From the NCBI GenBank assembly GCA_016285355.1, contig JAEEQP010000020.1:1-64000 (forward strand): a stretch of 64,000 nt of DNA, written 5' to 3'. The number at the start of each line of letters is the position of its first letter. The first letter of the stretch is position 1. This stretch comes from Bacteroidales bacterium (GTDB lineage: Bacteria; Bacteroidota; Bacteroidia; Bacteroidales; F082). Made by a program: the position numbers and the translations under genes. A model generated the notes under the pieces. That model had not been told where the DNA came from, did no database searches, and worked only from the letters and a program-made list of their open reading frames with translations. Below are positions 9,012-16,337 of this stretch, one piece after another.

Positions 9012-10934
9012 TCAATACACATCCGACAAATCGAACAAGTCTTCCATCGGTAATTTGTCGTTTTGCCAAGCCCTCACATGGATGATGGGCTCATCAAAAC
9101 GCAGGTCGACCAGCAAAAAGAGATAGCCCACATCGCCGTATGTGTCGGAGAAATATTCTTGTCTGACGCGGATACCGTAGAAGTTTTTTCCGTTGGACGA
9201 ACGCTCGAAGTCGGTGTCAGTAAAGTTCAAGTTGATGTATTTCTTTCTTCCAAAATGCTCGCGCAACCGCTTTATATACTGTGTTTTTGACAAGGTGTCG
9301 TATTTCACGCTCTCCGTAATGATGATACGGTCGTTGTCCATCTTGCGCTGCATCAGCTTGTTGCCCACGATAATCAGGGCTTGCTCGGAGAAGATGCGCT
9401 CCAGATAGTCAATTCTTCCCAAAGCGTAGGCCGTCTGATAGTCTTCAAGGAAGCTCATCAGCAGCAGGCGCGAGTCGCGGTCCCAATTGCCCTTGCCCAA
9501 GATGTCGCTCTCGGCCACATCCGACAAGGTGAAGGCCAACGACTCGACGAGGTTGTCGGCATTGAAACGGAAAGTGACGTCTTCGATAAACTGTTTCTTG
9601 TTGTTCAGGAAGCTGAACTGCATGGTGATGCTGCGGCAGAGCGTGATGGGGCCAAAGTCCAACAAACGGTATTGCGGTTTTCCTATGATAGAAGCCTTGC
9701 CATATTTGACAAGTTTGTTGAAGCTGTCGTAGCCTTCATCCGTGAAATAGTCCTTCACTGAGGCATACTCCTTGGTCCTGATGGCCAACTCGATGGCTTG
9801 GATGCGTTTCAAGATTTCTTCATGGTCGTGAGCGACAGGCTCAAACCTTCCACTGGTAGGTTCAGCGGCCAAAGTATCAATCAGTTGGGATTCCTCTGCC
9901 GACTCCACCACTGGCTCAACTGAGTTTTCGCGCAACGAATCAGGGATAACCACGCGCTTAGTGGCCGCAGCGAAGGTCTTGTTGCCTTTGGTCTTGATTA
10001 TTCCGTAAATGTCGGGTGGGGTCTCGTTTTCATCATATCTGTAGGTGATGTAGAAATCAATCTCATTGATGTCTTCGTACTGCAAGTCCAAAGTGCCCAC
10101 ACCGTCTCTGACGCGAGGGCCACCTTGGTCGGAGGTGATGCCATCGTTGTATTTATAGTCGAGGTTGGTCAACTTCTTGGTTACGCCTTTATCGACATAT
10201 TCGATATTCAAAATCACCGTGTATTTGTTCTGGAAATCGTTGATGGGCACTTGCTGGTAGGCAACGGGCGTCACGCGGATAGCATTCAGCAGGTTCTCGA
10301 TTTGGGTTTCAACGAGGCGGGCAGCGGGCTCTCTCCTACCCCCCTGCTCGATGGTGATATTCGTCCCGAGACTGAGCACATAGCTCCAATACCAATACTT
10401 CAAGGCATCGCCTATCCTGACATCCTTCACCGCCTTGCAGCCTTCGGAATAATAATGCCGCACATCGGTGGCCAGCTTCTCCTCCCTTTCCTTCTGCGCC
10501 TCCTTCTCGCGTTCCAAAATCTCATCATAGATCTCCTTGACCTTGCCCTTGTCGATATAGACGAAAACCGTGTATGTCTTGTTTTTCTTGTCGGGCTTGC
10601 CCACGACGAGTGTCTGATACTCCGTGAGGCGGACATTGGTAAAGGTCTCCGACACTTGATTGAACAGCACGGTCTCATCAATGTCGCCGTTTTCGAAACG
10701 GTGGCTGAGGTCGTAATTGGAATACGATGTCACGTTGGTCATGATTTGGCTGGCCAACTGCTGCACGGCAAAAGCCTTGGCCTGATCCAACGAATCAGCC
10801 GTAGCGGAGGCAAAAAGATAACGGTCGGAGGCTGCCTGCACCTGTTTCATGGCGGCGCGAGTCTGCTTCACATCTTGGGCCGAAGCCGAAACAACAGTTA
10901 GAAAAAGGAATAGAGAGAGTAATAATTTCTTCAT
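9012..10934 (-). CDS. Exported LPP20-family protein with coiled-coil and C-terminal NTF2-like region
   Basis: 640 residues from ATG 10934 (signal MKKLLLSLFLFLTVVSASAQ); an ATG six codons upstream would put extra residues before it. Residues about 30-140 have the LPP20-like pattern (ADSLDQAKAFAVQQLASQI...YTVFVYIDKGKV). A charged helix follows (EIYDEILEREKEAQKEREEK), then a central beta-rich domain and a C-terminal part (RIQAIELAIRTKEYASVKDYF, LLLMSFLEDYQTAYALGRIDYLERIFSEQALIIVG split over two stretches) that fits NTF2-like folds. It appears to be its own transcription unit, with a promoter on each side. Function unknown; likely periplasmic. Confidence 0.65.
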   Translation of the reverse strand: MKKLLLSLFLFLTVVSASAQDVKQTRAAMKQVQAASDRYLFASATADSLDQAKAFAVQQLASQIMTNVTSYSNYDLSHRFENGDIDETVLFNQVSETFTNVRLTEYQTLVVGKPDKKNKTYTVFVYIDKGKVKEIYDEILEREKEAQKEREEKLATDVRHYYSEGCKAVKDVRIGDALKYWYWSYVLSLGTNITIEQGGRREPAARLVETQIENLLNAIRVTPVAYQQVPINDFQNKYTVILNIEYVDKGVTKKLTNLDYKYNDGITSDQGGPRVRDGVGTLDLQYEDINEIDFYITYRYDENETPPDIYGIIKTKGNKTFAAATKRVVIPDSLRENSVEPVVESAEESQLIDTLAAEPTSGRFEPVAHDHEEILKRIQAIELAIRTKEYASVKDYFTDEGYDSFNKLVKYGKASIIGKPQYRLLDFGPITLCRSITMQFSFLNNKKQFIEDVTFRFNADNLVESLAFTLSDVAESDILGKGNWDRDSRLLLMSFLEDYQTAYALGRIDYLERIFSEQALIIVGNKLMQRKMDNDRIIITESVKYDTLSKTQYIKRLREHFGRKKYINLNFTDTDFERSSNGKNFYGIRVRQEYFSDTYGDVGYLFLLVDLRFDEPIIHVRAWQNDKLPMEDLFDLSDVY

Positions 10935-10996
10935 ATACTGCAAATTAACCATTAAATCAATATTGTTATCAATAGAATTTCACACTATTGAGCGTG

Positions 10997-11028
10997 CAAA
11001 TTTACAAAATAGAGATAGCATGAACAAA
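10997..11028 (-). promoter_or_regulatory. Bacteroidota-type promoter for 9012..10934
   Basis: On the minus strand: TTTG (11025..11028), 20-base spacer, TAAATTTG (10997..11004). Start codon of the LPP20-type gene is about 60 bases downstream. Confidence 0.65.
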
Positions 11029-11029
11029 A

Positions 11030-11476
11030 AAAGGCCCTGCTGTAATGTTTATTTTTGGTATTCATGACTACGTTCAGAGAGCTGCCATCCAACCCCAGCC
11101 ATAACAAACATGAATCACTATAAATTCCCCACGAAATCGAAGATTCGACGCAGTCAATTTCCCATTAATCCTGCGGCTGCCACGGTGTGACAGCCCTACA
11201 ACCCCATCCGTTGGGCTGTAGGTCTGTCGTATGGTTACTGAGCTTGTCGAAGTACCATAACAGCCGCATAGCGTTGTTTTCCCGAATTGCAAATGCTAAT
11301 ATTCTCGCCTCCCGAAATTGCAAATTCGGGAGAATGGGATTTTCCTAAACTTGCAATTACATTATAAAACAGACCCGACAGCTTGACGAATCAGAGGCTG
11401 CCGGGAATCAACGATGCAAAAATAGATGTTTTTTTTGAATCTCGCAATTTTTCAAGACAGATTTTTTCAAAACAGT
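11030..11476. other. Gene-free interval with a hairpin repeat
   Basis: No convincing gene is seen between the promoter at 11028 and the Abi gene stop at 11477. The middle holds repeat copy 1 (11161..11333). The short reading frames here have low coding character and one recurs in another repeat copy, so they are attributed to the repeat. Confidence 0.6.
11161..11333. repeat. Intergenic hairpin repeat, copy 1
   Basis: Starts CCCATTAATCCTGCGGCTGC and ends with AATTGCAAATTC...GAGAA. Contains arms GCGGCTG... and ...CAGCCGC around an inner stem built from CAGCCCTACA and its near complement TGTAGGTCTG. Related copies are at 12420..12503 and 12648..12790. A TGAGCTTGTCGAA 13-mer (11239..11251) is nested in the apical loop only in this copy. 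Confidence 0.75.
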
Positions 11477-12169
11477 TTACAAACACATAATTTTTGAACA
11501 GGCATCATTCACATGGTCAAGCCCAAACATCAGTGATACTCCATCCAAACCCATCCATTGGAACAATTTCATCATCCGATTATATTGATTGAGTGCATAG
11601 GAAGTGTCGATGGTGGCAGTAGGACGACTGAAGCAAATCGGCTCATGGTGTGCTATTCTGTTTCGTAATTTGTTGATATAGTCCAGCTCCTGAAAAATAT
11701 AGGAATTATCATACTGCTGTTGGCGAGACGATATAGGTTTGTTTGGAAAAATACGCAAAAGTATTTGACCCATCAATGCATATACCACATTTGAAAACAT
11801 GTATTTCCAAACTCCAAACTCCATTTCGGAAAGTAGTTTTGAATGGGAGTAAGCGTTGCTACGCATCAATTCATTATATGCTTTCTCTATAATTTTGCGC
11901 GTTTTGTCCACTCGGTGGTCGTAATAAAGTGCACCATTCGGCAAAATGGCATCACGCAGCCAGTCACCACCAAATTGTGCGGTCATCTGCTTGTCAATAC
12001 GATTACGCAGCGCCACTTCAAAGCAACTGACAAATGTGAACATTTCCTGCGAAAGCTTTAAATTGTAACGATAGAGCGTCATAGCACGTTTCGTATCGCC
12101 AGAACATGCTTGCACATATTTCCGCATCCTTTCGGGCGACATGGCTTCCTCAAAATCCGAATACTTCAT
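11477..12169 (-). CDS. Abi-like protein with HEPN RNase motif
   Basis: 230 residues, all-helical pattern. The diagnostic feature is Arg169-Asn-Arg-Ile-Ala-His174 (R-x4-H), the HEPN ribonuclease signature, in the context KLRNRIAHHEPI typical of the Abi_2/Abi-D families (abortive infection; recall). An earlier EVALRNRIDKQM at about residue 51 is a conserved helix of the same family. HEPN Abi proteins usually act as translation-blocking RNases upon phage infection; no partner antitoxin is visible next to it, and repeats flank it on both sides, suggesting it arrived as an isolated cassette. A TAATTTTG box lies at 12189..12196 on its strand, 20 bases before the start. Confidence 0.75.
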   Translation of the reverse strand: MKYSDFEEAMSPERMRKYVQACSGDTKRAMTLYRYNLKLSQEMFTFVSCFEVALRNRIDKQMTAQFGGDWLRDAILPNGALYYDHRVDKTRKIIEKAYNELMRSNAYSHSKLLSEMEFGVWKYMFSNVVYALMGQILLRIFPNKPISSRQQQYDNSYIFQELDYINKLRNRIAHHEPICFSRPTATIDTSYALNQYNRMMKLFQWMGLDGVSLMFGLDHVNDACSKIMCL

Positions 12170-12419
12170 TTCTTTTCTTTTTTCGCCTCAAAATTACAAC
12201 AATATCTCTTATCGCATACTATCCGAACAAAGTTTTTGCCATACCCCTACCTTTAACAGAAAGACGCGATAAACCGAAAAGCTATAAAGGTTCATTACAT
12301 CTCGCTGATGACAATATTCGATGTAATGGACAAATGTAAGGCTAAAATCTTCAGGAATTCCTATGTTTGCAGGGGTTAAACGAAGGTCAAAGTCTATGAA
12401 CAAAAAAAATGCTTTTTTT

Positions 12420-12503
12420 GCGGCTGCCACGGTGTGACCGCCCTACCCCCCAGGCTGTAGGGCTGTCGTATTACGGCAACCGCATATCGTTGTTTTTCCC
12501 GAG
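12420..12503. repeat. Intergenic hairpin repeat, copy 2 (partial)
   Basis: Begins GCGGCTGCCACGGTGTGACC and ends GCATATCGTTGTTTTTCCCG. It lacks the flanking CCCATTAATC and AATTGCAAATGC parts of copies 1 and 3, so the conserved core of the element is the hairpin itself. Confidence 0.75.
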
Positions 12504-12569
12504 ACGCGATAAATCGACGTGAAATTTGGAATCATCGTTTTTTCCCGAGACGCGATAAATCGACGTCTC
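12501..12569. repeat. Two GAGACGCGAT...CGACGT units
   Basis: GAGACGCGATAAATCGACGT occurs at 12501..12520 and again from 12547. The second continues into CTC, so GAGACG...CGTCTC can pair. Both are preceded by TTTTTCCC, as is the end of repeat copy 2. Confidence 0.8.
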
Positions 12570-12626
12570 TACAGGCGTATACGTTTTCGTAAACGTCATT
12601 GTTTCCAATTACCATCCACCCTTGTA

Positions 12627-12648
12627 GAGACGCGATTCATCGCGTCTC
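12627..12648. repeat. Perfect 10-bp palindrome GAGACGCGAT/ATCGCGTCTC
   Basis: A 10-base stem with a two-base loop (TC), preceded by TTGTA. It abuts repeat copy 3. The same word appears in imperfect form at 12501 and 12547. Such a hairpin could terminate or protect transcripts, but no gene ends here. Confidence 0.85.
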
Positions 12649-12790
12649 CCATTAATCCTGCGGCTGCCCCGGTGTGACCGCCCTACACCCCACCCTGTAG
12701 GGCTGTCATACCACGGCAGCCGCATATCGTTGTTTTTCCGCATTGCAAATGCTGATATTCTCGCCTTCCAAATTGCAAATTCGAGAGAAC
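12648..12790. repeat. Intergenic hairpin repeat, copy 3
   Basis: Shares with copy 1 the whole frame: CCCATTAATCCTGCGGCTGC at the start, the GCCGCATA..CGTTG block, then GCATTGCAAATGCTGATATT and AATTGCAAATTCGAGAGAAC. The apical part differs in length, with the loop shorter than in copy 1. Confidence 0.75.
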
Positions 12791-12853
12791 GGTGCCTGTC
12801 CCCACCCTCGAACAACAGAGGGCGTTGCCCGCGGGTAGGGACACATGAAGCAT

Positions 12854-15800
12854 CTACGGAGCGGAGCAAACCAAGCGCACTGATTGTCCAAATTTACGAC
12901 TATTCCAGTTGGATACAATGAGAAGCATACCATCACCAAAGTTCACGCAGTCCGCATTATAAAATGAAGCCGAAGCCGACCAGTAGTAGCCAAGGAAACC
13001 GACACTATACACCGAAGTCTCGTTCCTGCTACCCACGGCAGGTAGGAAGACAGCTCCAGCAGCCTCAAGGGAAGACCACTGCGTAGCAGGAATGGAATTG
13101 CTACTAAAATTGGCTCCACTTTGGTTGTAATTGTTCGGGTTGTATATGCTCGTGCTCCAATCATCAGGAAACAGAATCATACCATTCACCGTCCCATTGC
13201 TAGTGCCTGTTATCTGTGCATACGCATAGCGTATGCCCGTACGCGTAATAAACACGTAAATCCACTCGGATTGGGTCAGCGTGCGCCATGCGCCAGTTGT
13301 ATTGTTGATGAAATTGTGAACACCCCAGTCTGCAAGGGAATACTCACCTGTCAAATCATAGGTAAAATCTGTACCATCCGTTGGACCATAACCATCTCCT
13401 TGGTTATAGTTTCCATTGTCTTGAGTATCCCAAGGTTGGTAATAAACATTCCCATTGTTCCATCCACTCGTGCCCCAACCGAAGAGGCTAACGATGTTTT
13501 GGTTTGCATAGTTCTCTCCAACATTTTGGCCTTGGGTTTCCACGATATCATATTGGTGTTCCATAAATGACCATTCGTTTGTTGTCTTGTTGTATTGCAG
13601 GTTACCCTTCGAGAAGTACACTTGGTCGCCATTATCATTTATGGTAAAGAGGCCGTTTATGGCACCTTCGGGAGCTTGGGAAGGAATAACCGCCTGCGCA
13701 GTATTCGATTTTGGCGACTCCACTCCCAAATATACAGTGGAAACCTGATAATTATAGGTTGTTCCCCAGTTAAGATTATTGTCATTATAGCTTGTAGCTG
13801 TGATATTCTGCGCAATCACCGTGTTGTCTCTGTACACCTTATAGCTTGAGGCTGGGTTGGCTGCGTTCCATGTTAGATGCACATTATTGCCATTCACCGT
13901 GGCAGCAAGTCCCGTTGGGGCCTTCACCACATTCACGGTAACGGCATCCGAAGCGGTCTGGTCGTTGCTCCCAACCGTGACAGTGTAGGTCGTTGTCGAG
14001 CTCGGTGTAGCCGTAGGCGATTGGATTTGGGTATTGTTCAATCCTGTTGAAGGTGTCCAACTGTAGGTATAATTGCCATCTCCGCCCGTGGCAGAGGCCG
14101 TCAACGTGGAGCTACTGCCAAAAGGTATGGTGACGGGATTGGCCGAAGCCGTAACGCTCAACGAAGCGTAAATGGTAGCCGAAGCCTCATTTGACTTGGG
14201 AGACTCAACACCTTGATACACAGCCGACACTCGATAATGATAGGTTCCCGAACTGAGACCGTTGTCATTGTAGTTGGTGTTGGTTATCCCTTGCGCAATC
14301 ATCGTGTTGTCTCTGTATACCTTATAACTGTCGGCAGGGATGGCTTCATTCCAACTCAAATGCACGTTGTTGGTATTTTGCACCGTTGCTGTGAGATTCG
14401 TAGGGGCTTTCACCACGTTCACAGTAACATTGTCCGAAGCGGTCTGGCCGTTACTCTCAACCGTGACAGTGTAAGTCGTTGTTGAGCTTGGTGTAGCGGT
14501 AGGCGACTGGATATGGGTATTGTTCACCCCCGTTGAAGGTGTCCAACTGTAGGTGTAATTGCCATCGCCGCCAATGGCAGTGGCCGTCAACGTAGAGCTA
14601 CCGCCATCTGGTATGGTGACGGGATTGGCCGAAGCCGTAACGCTCAATGAGTTATAGATGGTAGCCGATGCTTCATTTGACTTGGGCGACTCAACACTTT
14701 GATACACAGCCGACACCCGATAATGATAGGTTCCCGAACCGAGACCGTTGTCATCATAATTTCTGTTGGTTACTCCCTGCCCAATCAGCGTGTCGTTTCT
14801 GTACACGTTGTAACTTTCGGCAGGATTGGCCGCGGTCCAATTCAAATGTACGTTGTTGGTGTTTTGCACCGTTGCCGTAAGGTCAGTTGGAGGGCAAACC
14901 ACTTTGACGGTACAGCTACCACTTCCCGTTTGTCCGCCACTGGTAACCGTGCAGGTGTAGGTAGTGGTTGTGGAAGGCGAAGCAATAGGATTATGGATTG
15001 AAGCATCATTCAATGAAGCATTCGGAGTCCAACTATAGCTGAAACTGCCATTGCCTCCCGAAGCTGCCGCGTTAAGTTGAGAGCTGCTGCCTTGGGATAT
15101 TACCGTCGGTTGGGCAGAAACAACAAGGTCGAAGGCAATCTCTTCGAAATGCGCCACATATTCCCCCGATTCAGTCACCGGGAACGAATAGGTTGGTTCC
15201 CCATGAACTACGACATCATCCTTTGTCCAATTCACGAATCTATAGCCAGAAGCAGCCGTGGCCGTCAACGAACATTCATCACCATAATGAAAGTCATCAC
15301 CGCCACCAGAAACCGTTCCGCCATTTTCGGGGTAAGCAGAAGCAGAAATCGTATAAATGATGGCTTGGAAATGCGCCACAAACGCTGCCGTTTCGGTCAC
15401 GGTAAAAGCATAAACAGGTTCAGGGGAGACAATAGTTCCATCCTCCTTGGTCCAATTCAGGAATTCGTAGCCTTCGTTGGCCGTAGCTGTCAAGGCACAT
15501 TCGTCGCCATTGTTATAGCCGCCGCTACCGTCCACCGTACCGCCTTCTTCAGGCTCGGCAGTGGCCGTAATCGTGTATTCCTGCGAGGTGAAGTTGGCCA
15601 CAAGGCTTCTGTTGCCCGTCACCGCAAAGCTGTATTCCGCCTCAGCAGAGACTTGGTTTCCGTTCTCCGTCCAGTTCACGAAGTTATAGCCCTCGTTGGC
15701 CGTGGCAATCACGGTGCAGGTGTCGCCCTCGGCAAAGGTTCCACCGCCAGCAGCCGTGCCGCCTTCAGGAAGGTTGACAGACACGGTAATCTCGAAATAG

Positions 15801-16192
15801 GTAGTATCTTGACCTGGTGTCGGAGGCGTTTCCTGAGTCTTGAAGTTGCCCACAGACTGCTCCGAGCTTCCAAACTTGTTCCACACTACGAAACGATAAT
15901 AATAAGTCGTTCCTTCCGCCAGGCTATCAACAACGGCCACAAACTTGTCCTCCTGCTTCGAGGCTTCCACACGCTTCAAGTCGGCCATGTTTTCGTTTTG
16001 GCTCACCTCCACGCCTGTCTGAAACTGCCCGGCAAAGTCAACCTGCCACGAAAAACGGGCTTGGGTATCGGCGACGGTCATCTCCTCGTTCGACACGACG
16101 GCCTCTTTCACGTCCATCTCCTTGTCCTTGTGGCAAGCCGCCAAGCAAGCCAACACCATGAGGAGCAACAAGATTATGTTTGGTTTTTTCAT
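12854..16192 (-). CDS. Large modular surface lipoprotein (InlB B-like, PKD/FN3, FISUMP-like)
   Basis: 1112 residues from ATG 16192; the upstream ATG at 16213 would precede the signal MKKPNIILLLLMVLACLAAC. The lipobox Cys is followed by His-Lys-Asp-Lys. Order: N-terminal domain of about 110 residues related to the other lipoproteins; three InlB B-like repeats (each with EGGT...NWT...VA(N/H)F); three tandem pairs of a PKD-like domain (YSWTPSTG...TTYTVTV) and an FN3 domain (VYRDN...YHYRVSAVYQ(G/S)VESPKSN); and a C-terminal APEGAINGLFTIND...YYWSAS...GQSVRLVC module shared with 188..1909. The last six residues overlap repeat-rich DNA. Probably a long surface adhesin-like protein. It may be transcribed with the PEGA gene upstream (about 145-base gap). 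Confidence 0.75.
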   Translation of the reverse strand: MKKPNIILLLLMVLACLAACHKDKEMDVKEAVVSNEEMTVADTQARFSWQVDFAGQFQTGVEVSQNENMADLKRVEASKQEDKFVAVVDSLAEGTTYYYRFVVWNKFGSSEQSVGNFKTQETPPTPGQDTTYFEITVSVNLPEGGTAAGGGTFAEGDTCTVIATANEGYNFVNWTENGNQVSAEAEYSFAVTGNRSLVANFTSQEYTITATAEPEEGGTVDGSGGYNNGDECALTATANEGYEFLNWTKEDGTIVSPEPVYAFTVTETAAFVAHFQAIIYTISASAYPENGGTVSGGGDDFHYGDECSLTATAASGYRFVNWTKDDVVVHGEPTYSFPVTESGEYVAHFEEIAFDLVVSAQPTVISQGSSSQLNAAASGGNGSFSYSWTPNASLNDASIHNPIASPSTTTTYTCTVTSGGQTGSGSCTVKVVCPPTDLTATVQNTNNVHLNWTAANPAESYNVYRNDTLIGQGVTNRNYDDNGLGSGTYHYRVSAVYQSVESPKSNEASATIYNSLSVTASANPVTIPDGGSSTLTATAIGGDGNYTYSWTPSTGVNNTHIQSPTATPSSTTTYTVTVESNGQTASDNVTVNVVKAPTNLTATVQNTNNVHLSWNEAIPADSYKVYRDNTMIAQGITNTNYNDNGLSSGTYHYRVSAVYQGVESPKSNEASATIYASLSVTASANPVTIPFGSSSTLTASATGGDGNYTYSWTPSTGLNNTQIQSPTATPSSTTTYTVTVGSNDQTASDAVTVNVVKAPTGLAATVNGNNVHLTWNAANPASSYKVYRDNTVIAQNITATSYNDNNLNWGTTYNYQVSTVYLGVESPKSNTAQAVIPSQAPEGAINGLFTINDNGDQVYFSKGNLQYNKTTNEWSFMEHQYDIVETQGQNVGENYANQNIVSLFGWGTSGWNNGNVYYQPWDTQDNGNYNQGDGYGPTDGTDFTYDLTGEYSLADWGVHNFINNTTGAWRTLTQSEWIYVFITRTGIRYAYAQITGTSNGTVNGMILFPDDWSTSIYNPNNYNQSGANFSSNSIPATQWSSLEAAGAVFLPAVGSRNETSVYSVGFLGYYWSASASFYNADCVNFGDGMLLIVSNWNSRKFGQSVRLVCSAP
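13690..15110 (-). repeat. Three tandem ~486-bp PKD+FN3 coding repeats
   Basis: The same word, for example GATAATGATAGGTTCCCGAA (14230s and 14717) and its diverged form at 13745, recurs at intervals of about 486 bases (162 codons). The middle and right units are the most alike. The repeat unit equals one PKD-like plus one FN3 domain, so copy number could change by recombination without breaking the frame. Confidence 0.8.
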
Positions 16193-16202
16193 ATATCTGG
16201 AT

Positions 16203-16322
16203 TCAAAATTCAAAAATTCAAAATTTAAGATTTAAGATTTAATAATTCAGCATTCTGCATTCTACATTCTACATTCAGCATTCAGCATTCTACATTCTGC
16301 ATTCCCAACTCCCAACTCCCAA
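16203..16322. repeat. Low-complexity intergenic repeats
   Basis: Runs of AAATTCAAAA/TTTAAGATTTAAG followed by ATTCTGCATTCTACATTC/CAGCATTC repeats and CCAACTCCCAACTCCCAA. It separates the PEGA gene from the lipoprotein gene. Similar AATATTTAA/AATATTCAA strings precede the carbamate kinase gene (42505..42555). No gene seen. Confidence 0.8.
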
Positions 16323-16337
16323 CCGAACAACTACTAA

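Larger units (their letters stand above)
12170..12853. other. Gene-free interval rich in hairpin repeats
   Basis: 684 bases between the Abi start and the stop of the large lipoprotein gene. It holds repeat copies 2 and 3, two GAGACGCGATAAATCGACGT units and one perfect GAGACGCGAT palindrome. Short frames in it do not show coding features. Confidence 0.6.

Noticed and set aside
11074..11292. Short minus-strand frames in hairpin copies 1 and 3 that share SHRGSRRING
   Set aside because: The shared peptide only reflects translation of the repeat DNA; no initiation signals.
12209..12430. 73-codon minus-strand frame in the gap upstream of the Abi gene
   Set aside because: Starts inside hairpin repeat copy 2 and has no recognisable domain or promoter.
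15077..16228. Long plus-strand reading frame (383 codons) opposite the large lipoprotein gene
   Set aside because: It is the complement of a repeat-rich gene with clear signal peptide and domains; the translation has no family features and is Arg/His-rich.
16203..16322. Insertion-sequence end or integration scar
   Set aside because: Simple AT-rich and ATTC repeats without terminal inverted repeats; similar strings occur before the carbamate kinase gene.
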